Origin: Rhodospirillales bacterium Ga0074136
GTDB lineage: Bacteria; Pseudomonadota; Alphaproteobacteria; Acetobacterales; Acetobacteraceae
Length of the DNA stretch: 43,671 nt
Reading direction: 5' to 3'
Assembly (NCBI GenBank): GCA_001464375.1
Contig: LNEW01000179.1
Span: 1-43,671 of the forward strand
Part shown: positions 17,299 through 25,907 of the stretch, piece after piece
Numbering within the stretch: the first letter of the stretch is position 1
How the letters are laid out: each line of letters opens with the position of its first letter
The notes under the pieces: generated by a model
What the model was told of the DNA's origin: nothing
Seen by the model: only the letters and a program-made list of their open reading frames with translations
Databases searched by the model: none
Made by a program: the position numbers and the translations under genes

Positions 17299-18071
17299 TG
17301 GGGCGGGGGCTGATCTGGGCGGCGGGGGTGCTGGTGGCGGCGTTCCTGCTGGCACCGATCCTGGCGATCCTGCCGCTGTCGTTCTCGGCCGGGTCGTTCC
17401 TGTTCTATCCGCTGCCGGGGCTGTCGCTGCGCTGGTACCGGGATTTCTTCGGGTCGGATTTCTGGCTGCCGGCGCTGTGGAATTCGCTGGTGATCGGCGG
17501 TGCGGCGGCGGGGCTGGCGACGGTGCTTGGCGTGCCGGCGGCCTTCGCGTTGTGGCGGTTGCGCGGGGCGTTGCGGGCGGTGGTGCTGGGCGTGGTGCTG
17601 GCGCCCATGGTGGTGCCGGTGATCGTGGTGGCGGTGGCGCTGCTGCTGGCCTTCGGGCCGGTCGGCCTGGTGGCGACCCATGCCGGAATGATCGTGGCGC
17701 ATGCCGCGCTGGGGGTGCCCTTCGTGGTGGTGACAGTGCTGGCCTCGCTGGAGGGGTTCGATGCGGTGCAGCTGCGCGCCGCGGCGGCCTGTGGGGCGGG
17801 GCCGGTGCGGGCTTTCCTGCGCGTTTGCCTGCCGCAGATCGCGCCGGGGGTGGCGGCCGGGGCGGTGTTCGCGTTCGCGACGTCGCTCGATGAGGTGGTG
17901 GTGGCGCTGTTCATCGCCGGCCCGGCGCAGCGGACGCTGCCGCGGCAGATGTTCGCGGGTCTGAACGACACGATCAGCCTGACGACGGCGGCGGCCGCCG
18001 CCATGCTGGTGGTGGTGTCGGTGGTGTTGCTGCTGGTGGTCGGGTGGTTGCGCCGGCGCGCGCCCGGATGA
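17298..18071 (+). CDS. ABC transporter permease (PotC-type)
   Basis: 257 residues with six predicted helices beginning GLIWAAGVLVAAFLLAPILA. The block LSLRWYRDFFGSDFWLPALW after the first helix is typical of PotC, and the EAA loop is LRAAAACGAGPVRAFLRVCL. The gene overlaps the previous permease by one base and closes the four-gene operon; 46 bp later the convergent protease gene ends. Together with the 13767, 15044 and 16105 genes it forms a complete importer. Confidence 0.9.
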   Translation: MGRGLIWAAGVLVAAFLLAPILAILPLSFSAGSFLFYPLPGLSLRWYRDFFGSDFWLPALWNSLVIGGAAAGLATVLGVPAAFALWRLRGALRAVVLGVVLAPMVVPVIVVAVALLLAFGPVGLVATHAGMIVAHAALGVPFVVVTVLASLEGFDAVQLRAAAACGAGPVRAFLRVCLPQIAPGVAAGAVFAFATSLDEVVVALFIAGPAQRTLPRQMFAGLNDTISLTTAAAAAMLVVVSVVLLLVVGWLRRRAPG

Positions 18072-18117
18072 TGGTGCGCGCCGCCTGGCGCGTCCCGCTG
18101 GACGGACCGTGCGCCGG

Positions 18118-19296
18118 TCAGGCGAACCAGAGCAGCCCGTTGCCGCCGACGCTGGTCTGCTGAAAGGCCGGCAGGTTGGGCTGCGACAATCCGGTCCAGG
18201 TGACCGAGGTCTCGACCAGCCCATCTCCGTTGAGGTCGGCGTGCAGCGTGACGCCCTTCCAGCCCGCCGCGCCGTCCGAGGCAGCCCAGGTCGAACGGCT
18301 GACGCCTTCGCGCCAGCCCCAGAGGCTGAGTTCCTCGCCGGCCTGCCAATCGGTGATGGTGCTCCAGGTATTCCTGCCCGACCGGCCATCCAGGAAGAAG
18401 ATGTCCCGATCGGCACCGCCGGTCAGGAAGTTCGACCCCAGGCCGCCATCGATCACGTCCCGCCCCGCCCCGGCCGAGACGGCATCGCTTCCGGCACCGG
18501 CGTTGATGAAGTCAGCGTAGGAGGTGCCGCCGATCGCCTCGGCCGCGGCGGTGCCGAGGAACTGGAAGCGCAAATGCGCGACCGGCCCGACATAGGCCGG
18601 CGCGTCGAAGACGTTGTTGCCGCCGGTGTCCGTATAGGTGACGGCGAAAGTCGCCGGCAGGCCGCCGATCACGGAATCATTGGCGCTGATCCACGACAGG
18701 ATGTCGTTCCATTCATGGTCGATCCGCGCACCCCAGCCCCGGGTGGAGACCACGCCGACGACGGAGCCGCTGGAATCGACGATCGGCCCGCCGCTGCTGC
18801 CGGGCGCGTTGTAGACGCCATTGATCAGGAAGGTGTCGGCCCACAGGCCCACATAGCCGCGGTCGGCGGTCAGGCGGGTGCCCTGTTCGCCGGGAAAGCC
18901 CACGACCTCGTAGGTTCCGGCGCCTCGCCACGGGGCCATGCCGAGGTATCCGGTGCGGTCGCCGATCGCGTCCGAGATGCCGATCACCGCGAGGTCCCAG
19001 GCCGCATCCGCCTGACCGATCAGGCCGCTGGCGTCGATGCCGATGGTGTAGAAGTTGCTGACCCACTGGCCGTTCTCGAAGGCGCCATAGGGGCCGGTCG
19101 CGCCGTCGAAGGCCGGGTAGATGTCGATGTCGACCGCGGTCTTCCATGGGCTGTAGACGACATGGGCGGCAGTGAGGATGTCGTTGCGCCCGACCATCGC
19201 ACCCGACCCGCGCGTGGAGGAGCCGTCGTTCCACAGAACGTCGACGAACACGACCGGACTGTAGGGGTATACATCCTGGTTCGGGAAATATGCCAC
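18118..19296 (-). CDS. Trypsin-like serine protease with C-terminal RTX (hemolysin-type) tail
   Basis: 392 residues, GTG start with AGGTGG just upstream; an in-frame TGA lies a few codons before it. No N-terminal signal peptide is visible. The catalytic triad is H45 (LTAAHVV), D101 (AAWDLAVIG) and S168 (PGSSGGPI). Residues about 270-325 hold degenerate glycine/aspartate nonapeptides (NAGAGSDAVSAGAGRDVIDG and following), a Ca-binding RTX beta-roll, and the last 60 residues end hydrophobic (NGLLWFA), as in type I secretion substrates. The combination predicts a Ca-dependent secreted protease, but no ABC/MFP secretion genes are in the window. The upstream DNA is less GC-rich than the surroundings. 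Confidence 0.85.
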   Translation of the reverse strand: MAYFPNQDVYPYSPVVFVDVLWNDGSSTRGSGAMVGRNDILTAAHVVYSPWKTAVDIDIYPAFDGATGPYGAFENGQWVSNFYTIGIDASGLIGQADAAWDLAVIGISDAIGDRTGYLGMAPWRGAGTYEVVGFPGEQGTRLTADRGYVGLWADTFLINGVYNAPGSSGGPIVDSSGSVVGVVSTRGWGARIDHEWNDILSWISANDSVIGGLPATFAVTYTDTGGNNVFDAPAYVGPVAHLRFQFLGTAAAEAIGGTSYADFINAGAGSDAVSAGAGRDVIDGGLGSNFLTGGADRDIFFLDGRSGRNTWSTITDWQAGEELSLWGWREGVSRSTWAASDGAAGWKGVTLHADLNGDGLVETSVTWTGLSQPNLPAFQQTSVGGNGLLWFA

Positions 19297-19587
19297 GGGG
19301 CCACCTGCTTCTCAGAAGTAACCATGATACTACAAACGCCCGACGGCTGTCAGCAACGCGGATCTGCGCTTGAATGCAGCGCCTGAATGCCGCGCCGGTT
19401 TTTCCTGCATAACACGTCTCGTGCATGGATGTTTGGTCGCGAAGCAATGCGGGATCGCGCATGCACGTCATGGCTGTGTCGTTACTCGCGGATTGGTTGT
19501 GATCTGCGGCCGCCTGGCACGGCCGGGCGTAGCGGGTCGCGCCACTGGCGGCGGTTGCGCTGGCCGCGCAGTCTTTCCCTGTTCTTC
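19297..19587. other. Gene-free stretch, lower GC than surroundings
   Basis: Between the divergently arranged protease gene and the rpsA promoter candidate no frame shows family similarity. The first ~200 bases are noticeably richer in A and T than the rest of the window (for example GTAACCATGATACTACAAAC). It probably holds the protease promoter and may mark the edge of an insertion that brought the protease gene next to rpsA. Confidence 0.45.
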
Positions 19588-19616
19588 TTGACTCTTTTCC
19601 TGCCCGCGCCTAAGCG
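19588..19616 (+). promoter_or_regulatory. Promoter candidate for rpsA
   Basis: TTGACT (19588-19593), a 17-bp spacer, then TAAGCG (19611-19616). The -35 box is near-consensus and the spacing ideal; the -10 box is weak, as is common in GC-rich alphaproteobacteria. It would leave a leader of about 170 bases before the rpsA start. Confidence 0.4.
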
Positions 19617-19792
19617 CCCGTGTCCCCAAGGGGACCGGAACCGGGCGGACCGTCACGCGCCCACCCATCGGGTCCAGGCTGATCGCCCCTGACGGCGCGC
19701 CGGGCCACGTCGTTCCTGCCTTTCGGGCGGGCGCGCAAGCCGCATCTCCCGCCGCATCGCTGGCGGGTCGATACCGGAAAGCACAGCACTGC

Positions 19793-21505
19793 ATGGCCTC
19801 CATCACCGCCGACCGCGTGGGCAGCGAGGATTTCGCCGCCCTTCTCGACGAAACGCTTGGCGCCGACACCGGGTTTGCCGGATCGGTCGTCACCGGCAAG
19901 GTCATCCGCGTGGATGACGATGTTGCCGTCGTCGATGTCGGCTTGAAGAGCGAGGGGCGCGTGCCCCTCAAGGAATTCGCCGCCCCGGGCATGAAGCCCG
20001 AGGTGAAGCCCGGCGACCTGATCGAGCTGTTCGTCGAGCGCTACGAGGACCGGGACGGCACCATCGTCCTGTCGCGCGAGAAGGCGCGGCGCGAGGAAGC
20101 CTGGACCAACCTGGAAAAGTCCTTCACCGCGCAGATCCGCGTGAATGGCGTGATCTTCGGGCGCGTGAAGGGTGGCTTCACCGTGGACCTCGGCGGCGCG
20201 GTCGCGTTCCTGCCCGGTTCGCAGGTGGATATCCGCCCGGTGCGCGATGTCGGCCCGCTGATGGGCTCCCCGCAGCCCTTCCAAATCCTCAAGATGGACC
20301 GCGCGCGCGGGAACATCGTGGTGTCGCGCCGCGCGGTGCTGGAAGAAACCCGTGCGGAGCAGCGCAGCGAGCTGATCCAGGGCCTCAAGGAAGGCATGAT
20401 CCTGGACGGCGTGGTGAAGAACATCACCGACTACGGCGCCTTCGTGGACCTCGGTGGCGTCGACGGCCTGCTGCATGTCACCGACATCGCCTGGCGCCGC
20501 ATCAACCACCCGTCCGAAGCGCTGACCATCGGCCAGCCGGTGAAGGTGCAGGTGATCCGCTTCAACTCGGAGACGCAGCGCATCAGCCTCGGCATGAAGC
20601 AGCTGATGTCCGACCCGTGGGATGGCGTGGCGCTGAAGTACCCGGTCAACGCCAAGTTCGGCGGCCGCGTCACCAACATCACCGACTACGGCGCCTTCGT
20701 GGAGCTGGAGCCGGGCGTCGAGGGCCTCGTGCACGTCAGCGAGATGTCCTGGACCAAGAAGAACGTCCATCCGGGCAAGATCGTCGCGACCTCCGAGCAG
20801 GTGGACGTGATGATCCTGGATGTCGACGAGCCGAAGCGCCGCATCTCGCTGGGCCTCAAGCAGGCGCAGGGCAACCCCTGGGAGCTGTTCCTGGAGGCCC
20901 ACCCGCCCGGTTCGATCATCGAGGGCGAGATCCGCAACATCACCGAGTTCGGCCTGTTCATCGGCGTGGGCGTGGATGTGGACGGCATGGTCCACATGTC
21001 CGACCTGTCCTGGGACGAGGCCGGCGAAGCCGCGATGCAGGCCTACAGCAAGGGCACCGTCGTCAAGGCGAAGGTGCTGGATGTGGATGTCGAGAAGGAG
21101 CGCATCTCGCTCGGCATCAAGCAGCTCGAGGCCGACCCGGCTGCCGAGGTTCTGGACCGCGTCCGCAAGGGTGACATCGTCACCTGCGTGGTGACCAAGG
21201 TCGAGACCAACGGCATCGAGGTGAAGGTCGACGAGGTGCTGACCGGCTTCATCCGCCGCGCCGAACTGGCCCGTGACCGCACCGACCAGCGGCCGGACAA
21301 GTTCGCGATCGGCGAGAAGGTGGATGCGCGCGTGACCGCGGTGGACCGCGCCGCGCGCCGCCTGGCCCTGACCATCAAGGGCAAGGAGATCGAGGAGGAG
21401 AAGGAGGCGATGAAGGAATTCGGTTCGACCGACTCCGGCGCCTCGCTCGGCGACATCCTGGGCGCGGCGATCCGCCGCCGGCGGGAGCTCGCCTCCGACG
21501 AGTGA
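19793..21505 (+). CDS. rpsA: 30S ribosomal protein S1
   Basis: 570 residues with six S1 (OB-fold) RNA-binding domains. Repeats three to six show the clearest signatures: GVVKNITDYGAFVDLGGVDG, GRVTNITDYGAFVELEPGVE, GEIRNITEFGLFIGVGVDVD and CVVTKVETNGIEVKVDEVLT. Repeats one and two start VTGKVIRVDDDVAVVDVGLK and GVIFGRVKGGFTVDLGG. S1 delivers mRNA to the 30S subunit. The ATG at 19793 follows a weak GGAAAG site. In many proteobacteria cmk lies just upstream; here it does not, and the gene has its own promoter candidate and a strong terminator. Confidence 0.97.
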   Translation: MASITADRVGSEDFAALLDETLGADTGFAGSVVTGKVIRVDDDVAVVDVGLKSEGRVPLKEFAAPGMKPEVKPGDLIELFVERYEDRDGTIVLSREKARREEAWTNLEKSFTAQIRVNGVIFGRVKGGFTVDLGGAVAFLPGSQVDIRPVRDVGPLMGSPQPFQILKMDRARGNIVVSRRAVLEETRAEQRSELIQGLKEGMILDGVVKNITDYGAFVDLGGVDGLLHVTDIAWRRINHPSEALTIGQPVKVQVIRFNSETQRISLGMKQLMSDPWDGVALKYPVNAKFGGRVTNITDYGAFVELEPGVEGLVHVSEMSWTKKNVHPGKIVATSEQVDVMILDVDEPKRRISLGLKQAQGNPWELFLEAHPPGSIIEGEIRNITEFGLFIGVGVDVDGMVHMSDLSWDEAGEAAMQAYSKGTVVKAKVLDVDVEKERISLGIKQLEADPAAEVLDRVRKGDIVTCVVTKVETNGIEVKVDEVLTGFIRRAELARDRTDQRPDKFAIGEKVDARVTAVDRAARRLALTIKGKEIEEEKEAMKEFGSTDSGASLGDILGAAIRRRRELASDE

Positions 21506-21537
21506 GACCTGCGCGCCGCAGGGCGTGAAGGTCGCAG

Positions 21538-21569
21538 CCCCCGGGTGCCGAGAGGTGCCCGGGGGTTTT
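21538..21569 (+). terminator. Rho-independent terminator after rpsA
   Basis: CCCCCGGGTGCC (21538-21549) pairs with GGTGCCCGGGGG (21554-21565) over 12 pairs, two of them G-U, around a GAGA loop, followed directly by TTTT and GCGTT. Stem, tetraloop and T run make this the clearest intrinsic terminator in the window. Confidence 0.9.
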
Positions 21570-21652
21570 GCGTTCCCGGTGCCGGCGTTTCCAGGGGCAG
21601 CGCCCCTCCGGTTCCCCTTGCCCCACGGCCCGCGCATCGCCATTGAACCCTC

Positions 21653-22570
21653 ATGTCCCTCGACGCCGACCTCCTCGCCGATCGCCGCCGCCTGCGCCGA
21701 CGCCTCACGCTGTGGCGCGCGCTCGCGATCTTCGCGCTGTTCGGCGCGCTCGCGCTGGTCGCCGGGGTCCGGGACTCCTCGACAGTCTTGGCCGGCGGCG
21801 CCCATGTGCTGCGCCTGCCCGTCACCGGCTTCATCAGCGACGACCGCCGGCTGATGCAGGCGCTCGACCGCGCCGCCACCGACGACAGCGTGCGCGCCGT
21901 GCTGGTCGCGATCGACAGCCCCGGCGGCACCGTGGCGGGCGGGGAGGCGCTGCACGGCGCGCTTTCCCGCATAGCCGAACGCAAGCCGGTGGTGGCGATG
22001 ATGGGCGCGACCGCGGCCTCGGCCGGCTACATGGTGGCGCTGCCGGCGCATCGCGTGCTGGCGCGGGATGCGACCCTGACCGGGTCGATCGGCGTGCTGC
22101 TGCAATCCTTCAACGTAGCGGAACTGCTCGCCCGCGCGGGGGTGCAGGCGCAGGTCATCGCCTCGGGCCCGCTCAAGGACCAGCCCAGCCTGTTCCGGCC
22201 CCTTACGGACGAAGGCCGCGCCGCGCTCGACCGCGTCATCACCGACCTGCATGCGCAATTCGTCGCCATGGTCGCCACCGGGCGCCGCATGGAGCCCGCC
22301 CGTGCCCGCGCCCTGGCGGATGGCCGCGTCTTCACCGGCCGCCAGGCGGTCGAGGCCGGGCTGGTGGATGCCATCGGCGGTGAACGCGAGGCCCGCGCCT
22401 GGCTGGCGGCCGAACGCCAGGTGCCCGACACCCTGCCCGTCCGCGACGTGGAAATCCGCAGCACCGCCGAGCGCCTGCTGTCCTCGGCCACCCAGGGCAT
22501 CGTGAAAAGCCTTTTTTCGGAATGGCTTGGCGTTGACGCCCCCCGCGCCCTTTGGCAGCCTTCGCGCTGA
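21653..22570 (+). CDS. sppA: Signal peptide peptidase SppA-type S49 serine protease
   Basis: 305 residues. A basic N-terminus and one transmembrane helix (about 24-41) anchor it in the inner membrane with the S49 domain outside. [20 protein letters not shown] forms the oxyanion region, the nucleophile serine is in [13 protein letters not shown], and the general-base lysine is in [16 protein letters not shown]. This is the short single-domain SppA form, which degrades cleaved signal peptides. It follows the rpsA terminator by about 85 bp and precedes ihfB by 61 bp. Confidence 0.93.
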   Translation: MSLDADLLADRRRLRRRLTLWRALAIFALFGALALVAGVRDSSTVLAGGAHVLRLPVTGFISDDRRLMQALDRAATDDSVRAVLVAIDSPGGTVAGGEALHGALSRIAERKPVVAMMGATAASAGYMVALPAHRVLARDATLTGSIGVLLQSFNVAELLARAGVQAQVIASGPLKDQPSLFRPLTDEGRAALDRVITDLHAQFVAMVATGRRMEPARARALADGRVFTGRQAVEAGLVDAIGGEREARAWLAAERQVPDTLPVRDVEIRSTAERLLSSATQGIVKSLFSEWLGVDAPRALWQPSR

Positions 22571-22631
22571 ACATCTCGCAAGCGAAGACAACGCGCCGCG
22601 GCCCCACCGCCACGCCGAGGGAAGGCTAGGA

Positions 22632-22952
22632 ATGACCAAGTCCGAGCTGATCGCGCATCTTGCCGGCGCGAACCCGCATCTGCGCCAGCCGGATGTGGAG
22701 CTGATCGTCACCACCATCTTCGACGAGATCACCGCGGCGCTGTCGCGCGGGGACCGGGTGGAGCTGCGCGGCTTCGGCGCGTTCTCGACCAAGGCGCGGG
22801 ACCCGCGCACCGGGCGCAACCCCCGCACGGGGGAGGCGGTGGAGGTCTCGGCGAAATCCGTCCCGTATTTCAAGCCGGGCAAGGAACTGCGCGAACGCAT
22901 CAACAAGCCGGCGCCAGCCCCCGTGCGGCTGGCCGCGCGCGTGCCGGCCTGA
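22632..22952 (+). CDS. ihfB: Integration host factor subunit beta
   Basis: 106 residues of the HU/IHF family. N-terminal [17 protein letters not shown] gives the dimerisation helices, [20 protein letters not shown] leads into the beta-arm that wraps DNA, with the intercalating proline in GRNPRTGE, and [15 protein letters not shown] closes the fold. About 12 Pro/Ala-rich residues extend beyond the usual end. IHF bends DNA at specific sites together with IhfA. AAGGCTAGGA supplies a ribosome binding site. The next gene starts directly after the stop codon. Confidence 0.95.
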   Translation: MTKSELIAHLAGANPHLRQPDVELIVTTIFDEITAALSRGDRVELRGFGAFSTKARDPRTGRNPRTGEAVEVSAKSVPYFKPGKELRERINKPAPAPVRLAARVPA

Positions 22953-23261
22953 ATGCGCTGGCTGGTCTTCCTGCCGCTGGCCGTCCTGGTGGTGCTGTTC
23001 GCCCTGTCCAACCGCGATGTGGTCGAGCTGCGCCTCTGGCCGCTGGACGTGGCCTGGGCGGCGCCGCTGGCGGTGGCGGTGCTGGTGCCCGCCGCGCTCG
23101 CCTTCCTGATGGGGGCGGTGATCGTGTGGCTGTCGGATTTGCCGGCACGCAAGCGTGGCTGGTCGGCGCAGCGCCGTGCCGCGGCCCTGCAGCGGGAGAT
23201 CGACCGCCTGCACGCGCTGGAGAAATCCGCCGCGGCGGACCGGCTGGCGGGATCGGCCTGA
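22953..23261 (+). CDS. LapA-domain (DUF1049) membrane protein
   Basis: 102 residues: two transmembrane helices (about 3-20 and 33-60) around the hallmark [18 protein letters not shown] segment, then a basic helical cytoplasmic tail ([20 protein letters not shown]). This is the LapA/YciS architecture; in E. coli LapA works with LapB in controlling lipopolysaccharide synthesis. No lapB is in the window. Its start abuts the ihfB stop, and pyrF begins one base after its own stop, so all three are likely co-transcribed. Confidence 0.85.
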   Translation: MRWLVFLPLAVLVVLFALSNRDVVELRLWPLDVAWAAPLAVAVLVPAALAFLMGAVIVWLSDLPARKRGWSAQRRAAALQREIDRLHALEKSAAADRLAGSA

Positions 23262-23262
23262 C

Positions 23263-23976
23263 ATGATCGGCAAGCCCGGCGGCGGCGCGGCGCGGATCAT
23301 TCCCGCGCTGGACACCGGCGACCTCGCGCGCGCGGAATCCCTCGCGGCGGCCCTGGCGGGGCGCTGCGGCGTGCTGAAGGTGGGGCTGGAACTGTTCTGC
23401 GCGGCAGGCGCGCCTGCAGTGGCCGCCATCGCGCGCCATGCGCCGGTATTCCTGGACGTGAAGCTGCACGACATCCCGAACACGGTGGCGGGCGCGCTGC
23501 GGTCCCTGCTGCCGCTGAAGCCGGCCATGATCACGCTGCATGCCGGTGGTGGCTCGGCCATGATCGCTGCCGCGCGCGCGGAAGCCGAGACGGCCGGCGC
23601 CGACCGCCCGCTGCTGCTGGCAGTGACGGTGCTGACCAGCATGGATGCCGCCGCGCTGACCGCGACCGGCGTGGCCGACAGCCCCGCCGCGCAGGTGCTG
23701 CGCCTCGCCCGCATGGCCATCGCCGCCGGCGCCGACGGCCTGGTGTGCAGCCCGCACGAGGCCGCGCTGCTGCGCGCCGAACTCGGCCCCGGCCCGGCGC
23801 TTGTGGTGCCCGGCGTGCGCCTCGCGGGCACCCCCGCCGGCGACCAGGCGCGTGTCGCCACGCCAGCCGAGGCGGTGGCCGCCGGCGCCGACTGGATCGT
23901 GGTTGGCCGCCCCATCACCGCCGCGCCGGACCCGGCCGCCGCGGCGGCCGCCATCGCCGCCGGCCTGGCCGGCTGA
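23263..23976 (+). CDS. pyrF: Orotidine 5'-phosphate decarboxylase
   Basis: 237-residue TIM-barrel enzyme that converts OMP to UMP, last step of de novo pyrimidine synthesis. [17 protein letters not shown] gives the first substrate-binding aspartate, VLKVGLELF the first lysine, and [13 protein letters not shown] the catalytic Asp-Lys-x-x-Asp array. The phosphate-binding end has [20 protein letters not shown] and WIVVGRPIT. It is short but within the normal range. It sits in a tight run with lapA upstream and trpF four bases downstream. Confidence 0.95.
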   Translation: MIGKPGGGAARIIPALDTGDLARAESLAAALAGRCGVLKVGLELFCAAGAPAVAAIARHAPVFLDVKLHDIPNTVAGALRSLLPLKPAMITLHAGGGSAMIAAARAEAETAGADRPLLLAVTVLTSMDAAALTATGVADSPAAQVLRLARMAIAAGADGLVCSPHEAALLRAELGPGPALVVPGVRLAGTPAGDQARVATPAEAVAAGADWIVVGRPITAAPDPAAAAAAIAAGLAG

Positions 23977-23980
23977 CGCC

Positions 23981-24619
23981 ATGGCCATGCAGATAAAGAT
24001 CTGCGGCATCCGCGATGCCGAGGGCATGGACGCCGCCGTGCAGGCGGGGGCGGACCTGATCGGCTTCGTGTTCTTCCCGCCATCGCCGCGCGCCGTGGCG
24101 CCGCCCGAAGCCGCCGCGCTGTCGGCGCGCCATGCCGGCGGGCCGCAGCGCGTCGGGCTGTTCGTCGATGCCACGGATGATGCCATCGCGGCGGTGCTGG
24201 CGGAGGTCGGGCTCGACGTCCTGCAACTGCATGGCGCGGAGACGCCCGAACGCGCCGCGGCCATCCGCGCGCGCTTCGGCCTGCCAGTGATGAAGGCGCT
24301 GGGCATCGGCGCACCGGAGGATTTCGCGGCGGTGGAATCCTTCGCCCCGGTGGTGGACCGCTTCCTGTTCGATGCGCACCCGCCGCCTGGCGGGCCACTG
24401 CCTGGCGGCAACGCGCAGCCCTTCGAATGGCGGCTGATGGCGGGGCGCGCGATCCCGAAGCCTTGGCTGCTCGCCGGCGGGCTGACGCCTGGCAATGTGG
24501 CGCAGGCCATCCGCATGGCCGGTGCGCCCGGGGTGGATGTCTCGTCCGGCGTGGAGCGCGCGCGCGGCGTCAAGGATGCCGGGCTGGTGCGGGCGTTCAT
24601 CGCGGCGGCGCGCGGCTGA
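23981..24619 (+). CDS. trpF: Phosphoribosylanthranilate isomerase
   Basis: 212-residue TIM barrel, third step of tryptophan synthesis (PRA to CdRP). QIKICGIRDAEGMDAAVQAG contains the general-base cysteine of KICGI, DLIGFVFFPPSPRAV is the usual second block, and the general-acid aspartate is in VDRFLFDAHPPPGG. LLAGGLTPGNVAQAI and GVDVSSGVERARGVKDA form the phosphate-binding end. An alternative ATG lies two codons in (23987). Next comes an unrelated hydrolase-like gene before trpB. Confidence 0.95.
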   Translation: MAMQIKICGIRDAEGMDAAVQAGADLIGFVFFPPSPRAVAPPEAAALSARHAGGPQRVGLFVDATDDAIAAVLAEVGLDVLQLHGAETPERAAAIRARFGLPVMKALGIGAPEDFAAVESFAPVVDRFLFDAHPPPGGPLPGGNAQPFEWRLMAGRAIPKPWLLAGGLTPGNVAQAIRMAGAPGVDVSSGVERARGVKDAGLVRAFIAAARG

Positions 24620-24685
24620 CGCCACCCGGTCATTGCGCGCCGGGCCCGACCGGCCGAACATGCCGCACCCGACGGAGGAAACCCC

Positions 24686-25657
24686 ATGCGCCGCCTGCTG
24701 CCGCTGCTCCTGGTGCTGATCGCCGCCGCCTGTTCGAGCGGCCCGCGCCCCGATCCGCTGGTCTATACCGGCGCCGGCGGGCAGCCCATGGGCGCCGACC
24801 TCTGGCTGCCCGAGGGTACGGCGCGCGTCCCGCTGATCATCCTGTCGCACGATGTCCGCGGCAAGCGCGACCCGCATCTGACCGACTACGTGAACGCGCT
24901 GAAGGGCATGGGCGCGGCGGTGGTGGTGCTCGACCACTACACGTCGCGCAGCATCGACCCGACGCGCCCGCCGGCGGACCGCGCCTTCTTCACCACGCTC
25001 GACTTCGCGCTGGATGCCTATGGCGCGCTGGATGCGGCGGTGCAGAACCCGCGCATCGACCGCCGGCGCGTGGGCCTGGTGGGCTTCGGGGAGGGCGGCG
25101 GCGGTGGCGCCATCCTGGCCGCGCATACGGCCATCCTGCAGGGGCGCCCGGCGGACGGGGCGCGCTTCCTGGCCTTCGCGGCGGTCGCGCCGGATTGTTC
25201 CTATCGCCTGGGCAACCGCGACACCGCGCGGCGGCCGCTGCTGATCCTGGTGGGAAGCCGCGACAACCGCACCGGCAAGCCGGCCTGCGACGACCTGGCA
25301 TCCTACCTGCGTGCGGCCAGCGGCAACGTCACCATCAACACCTACAACAACGCGCGGCACGGTTTCGATGACCCGCCGGGCCCGGTGCGCGCCGACCCGG
25401 CCGGCGAGAACATCACGCGTTGCGTGTGGCAGCAGGGGCCGGACGGGCTGTGGCGGGAACGCGCCTCGGGCATCAGCGGCATCTCGGTGTTCCGCATCGG
25501 CGCCAACGAGGCGACGGTGGCGGCCTATGCGCGCTCCCGCGCGGCCTGCCGGACGCTGGGGACCGAGACGCAGGGCGACGCGGCGTTCCGCGGGCGCGCA
25601 ATGGGCGAGGTCTCGGGCTTCATGAAGACCAATGTCATCGATGTGCGGGTGCGCTGA
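24686..25657 (+). CDS. Dienelactone-hydrolase-like lipoprotein lacking the nucleophile
   Basis: 323 residues. A lipoprotein signal (RRLLPLLLVLIAAAC, lipobox cysteine C16) anchors it in the envelope. An alpha/beta-hydrolase domain follows: VPLIILSHDVRGKRDPHLTD, then LVGFGEGGGGGAI where the nucleophile elbow should be. In the usual G-x-S/C-x-G the third position is the nucleophile; here it is glycine (G133-F-G135-E-G137). The acid D193 (LVGSRDNRTG) and histidine H225 (NARHGFDD) remain. It may be a non-catalytic binding protein or use another residue. A ~75-residue C-terminal extension is unlike ordinary dienelactone hydrolases. It interrupts trpF-trpB, with GGAGGAAA before the ATG. Confidence 0.75.
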   Translation: MRRLLPLLLVLIAAACSSGPRPDPLVYTGAGGQPMGADLWLPEGTARVPLIILSHDVRGKRDPHLTDYVNALKGMGAAVVVLDHYTSRSIDPTRPPADRAFFTTLDFALDAYGALDAAVQNPRIDRRRVGLVGFGEGGGGGAILAAHTAILQGRPADGARFLAFAAVAPDCSYRLGNRDTARRPLLILVGSRDNRTGKPACDDLASYLRAASGNVTINTYNNARHGFDDPPGPVRADPAGENITRCVWQQGPDGLWRERASGISGISVFRIGANEATVAAYARSRAACRTLGTETQGDAAFRGRAMGEVSGFMKTNVIDVRVR

Positions 25658-25673
25658 AGAATCGGTGTGACCC

Positions 25674-25801
25674 CTCAGGCGGCGGGCGGCGGCCATCCGG
25701 CCGCCTTGCCTTCGCGCCATGGGCTGGCGCGCCGGACACGGCGGCCGGTCCGGGCGCGGTCGTGCATGCGCGCTCCCGGATCGCGCTGGACGCGATCCGC
25801 G
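25674..25801 (+). repeat. Structured dispersed intergenic repeat, copy 1 (upstream of trpB)
   Basis: About 128 bp sharing clear sequence identity with 27176-27300 (opposite strand) and 29946-30071. Common blocks are CTCAGGCGGC..., CTTGCCTTCGCGCC, GGGCGCGGTCG and GCGCTCCCGGATCGCG. Hairpin A is GGCGGCC-ATCC-GGCCGCC (25688-25705) and hairpin B is CGGATCGCG/CGCGATCCG (25777-25799). It fills most of the 250-bp gap between the lipoprotein gene and trpB. Confidence 0.8.
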
Positions 25802-25907
25802 GGCTTCGCGGTCGTGACCGTGTGGCCCGGCCGCGGTCGCCGCCCGCTATGCCGCGCGCGATCGATCCGCTAAACCTCGCCGCCTCCGCCCGGCCCAAGA
25901 GAACACC

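Noticed and set aside
18118-19296. Autotransporter or Sec-exported protease
   Set aside because: No signal peptide and no beta-barrel domain; the RTX repeats and C-terminal end fit type I secretion better.
19610-23152. A long minus-strand frame opposite rpsA-sppA-ihfB
   Set aside because: It is the mirror frame of strongly conserved genes on the plus strand and shows no family motifs.
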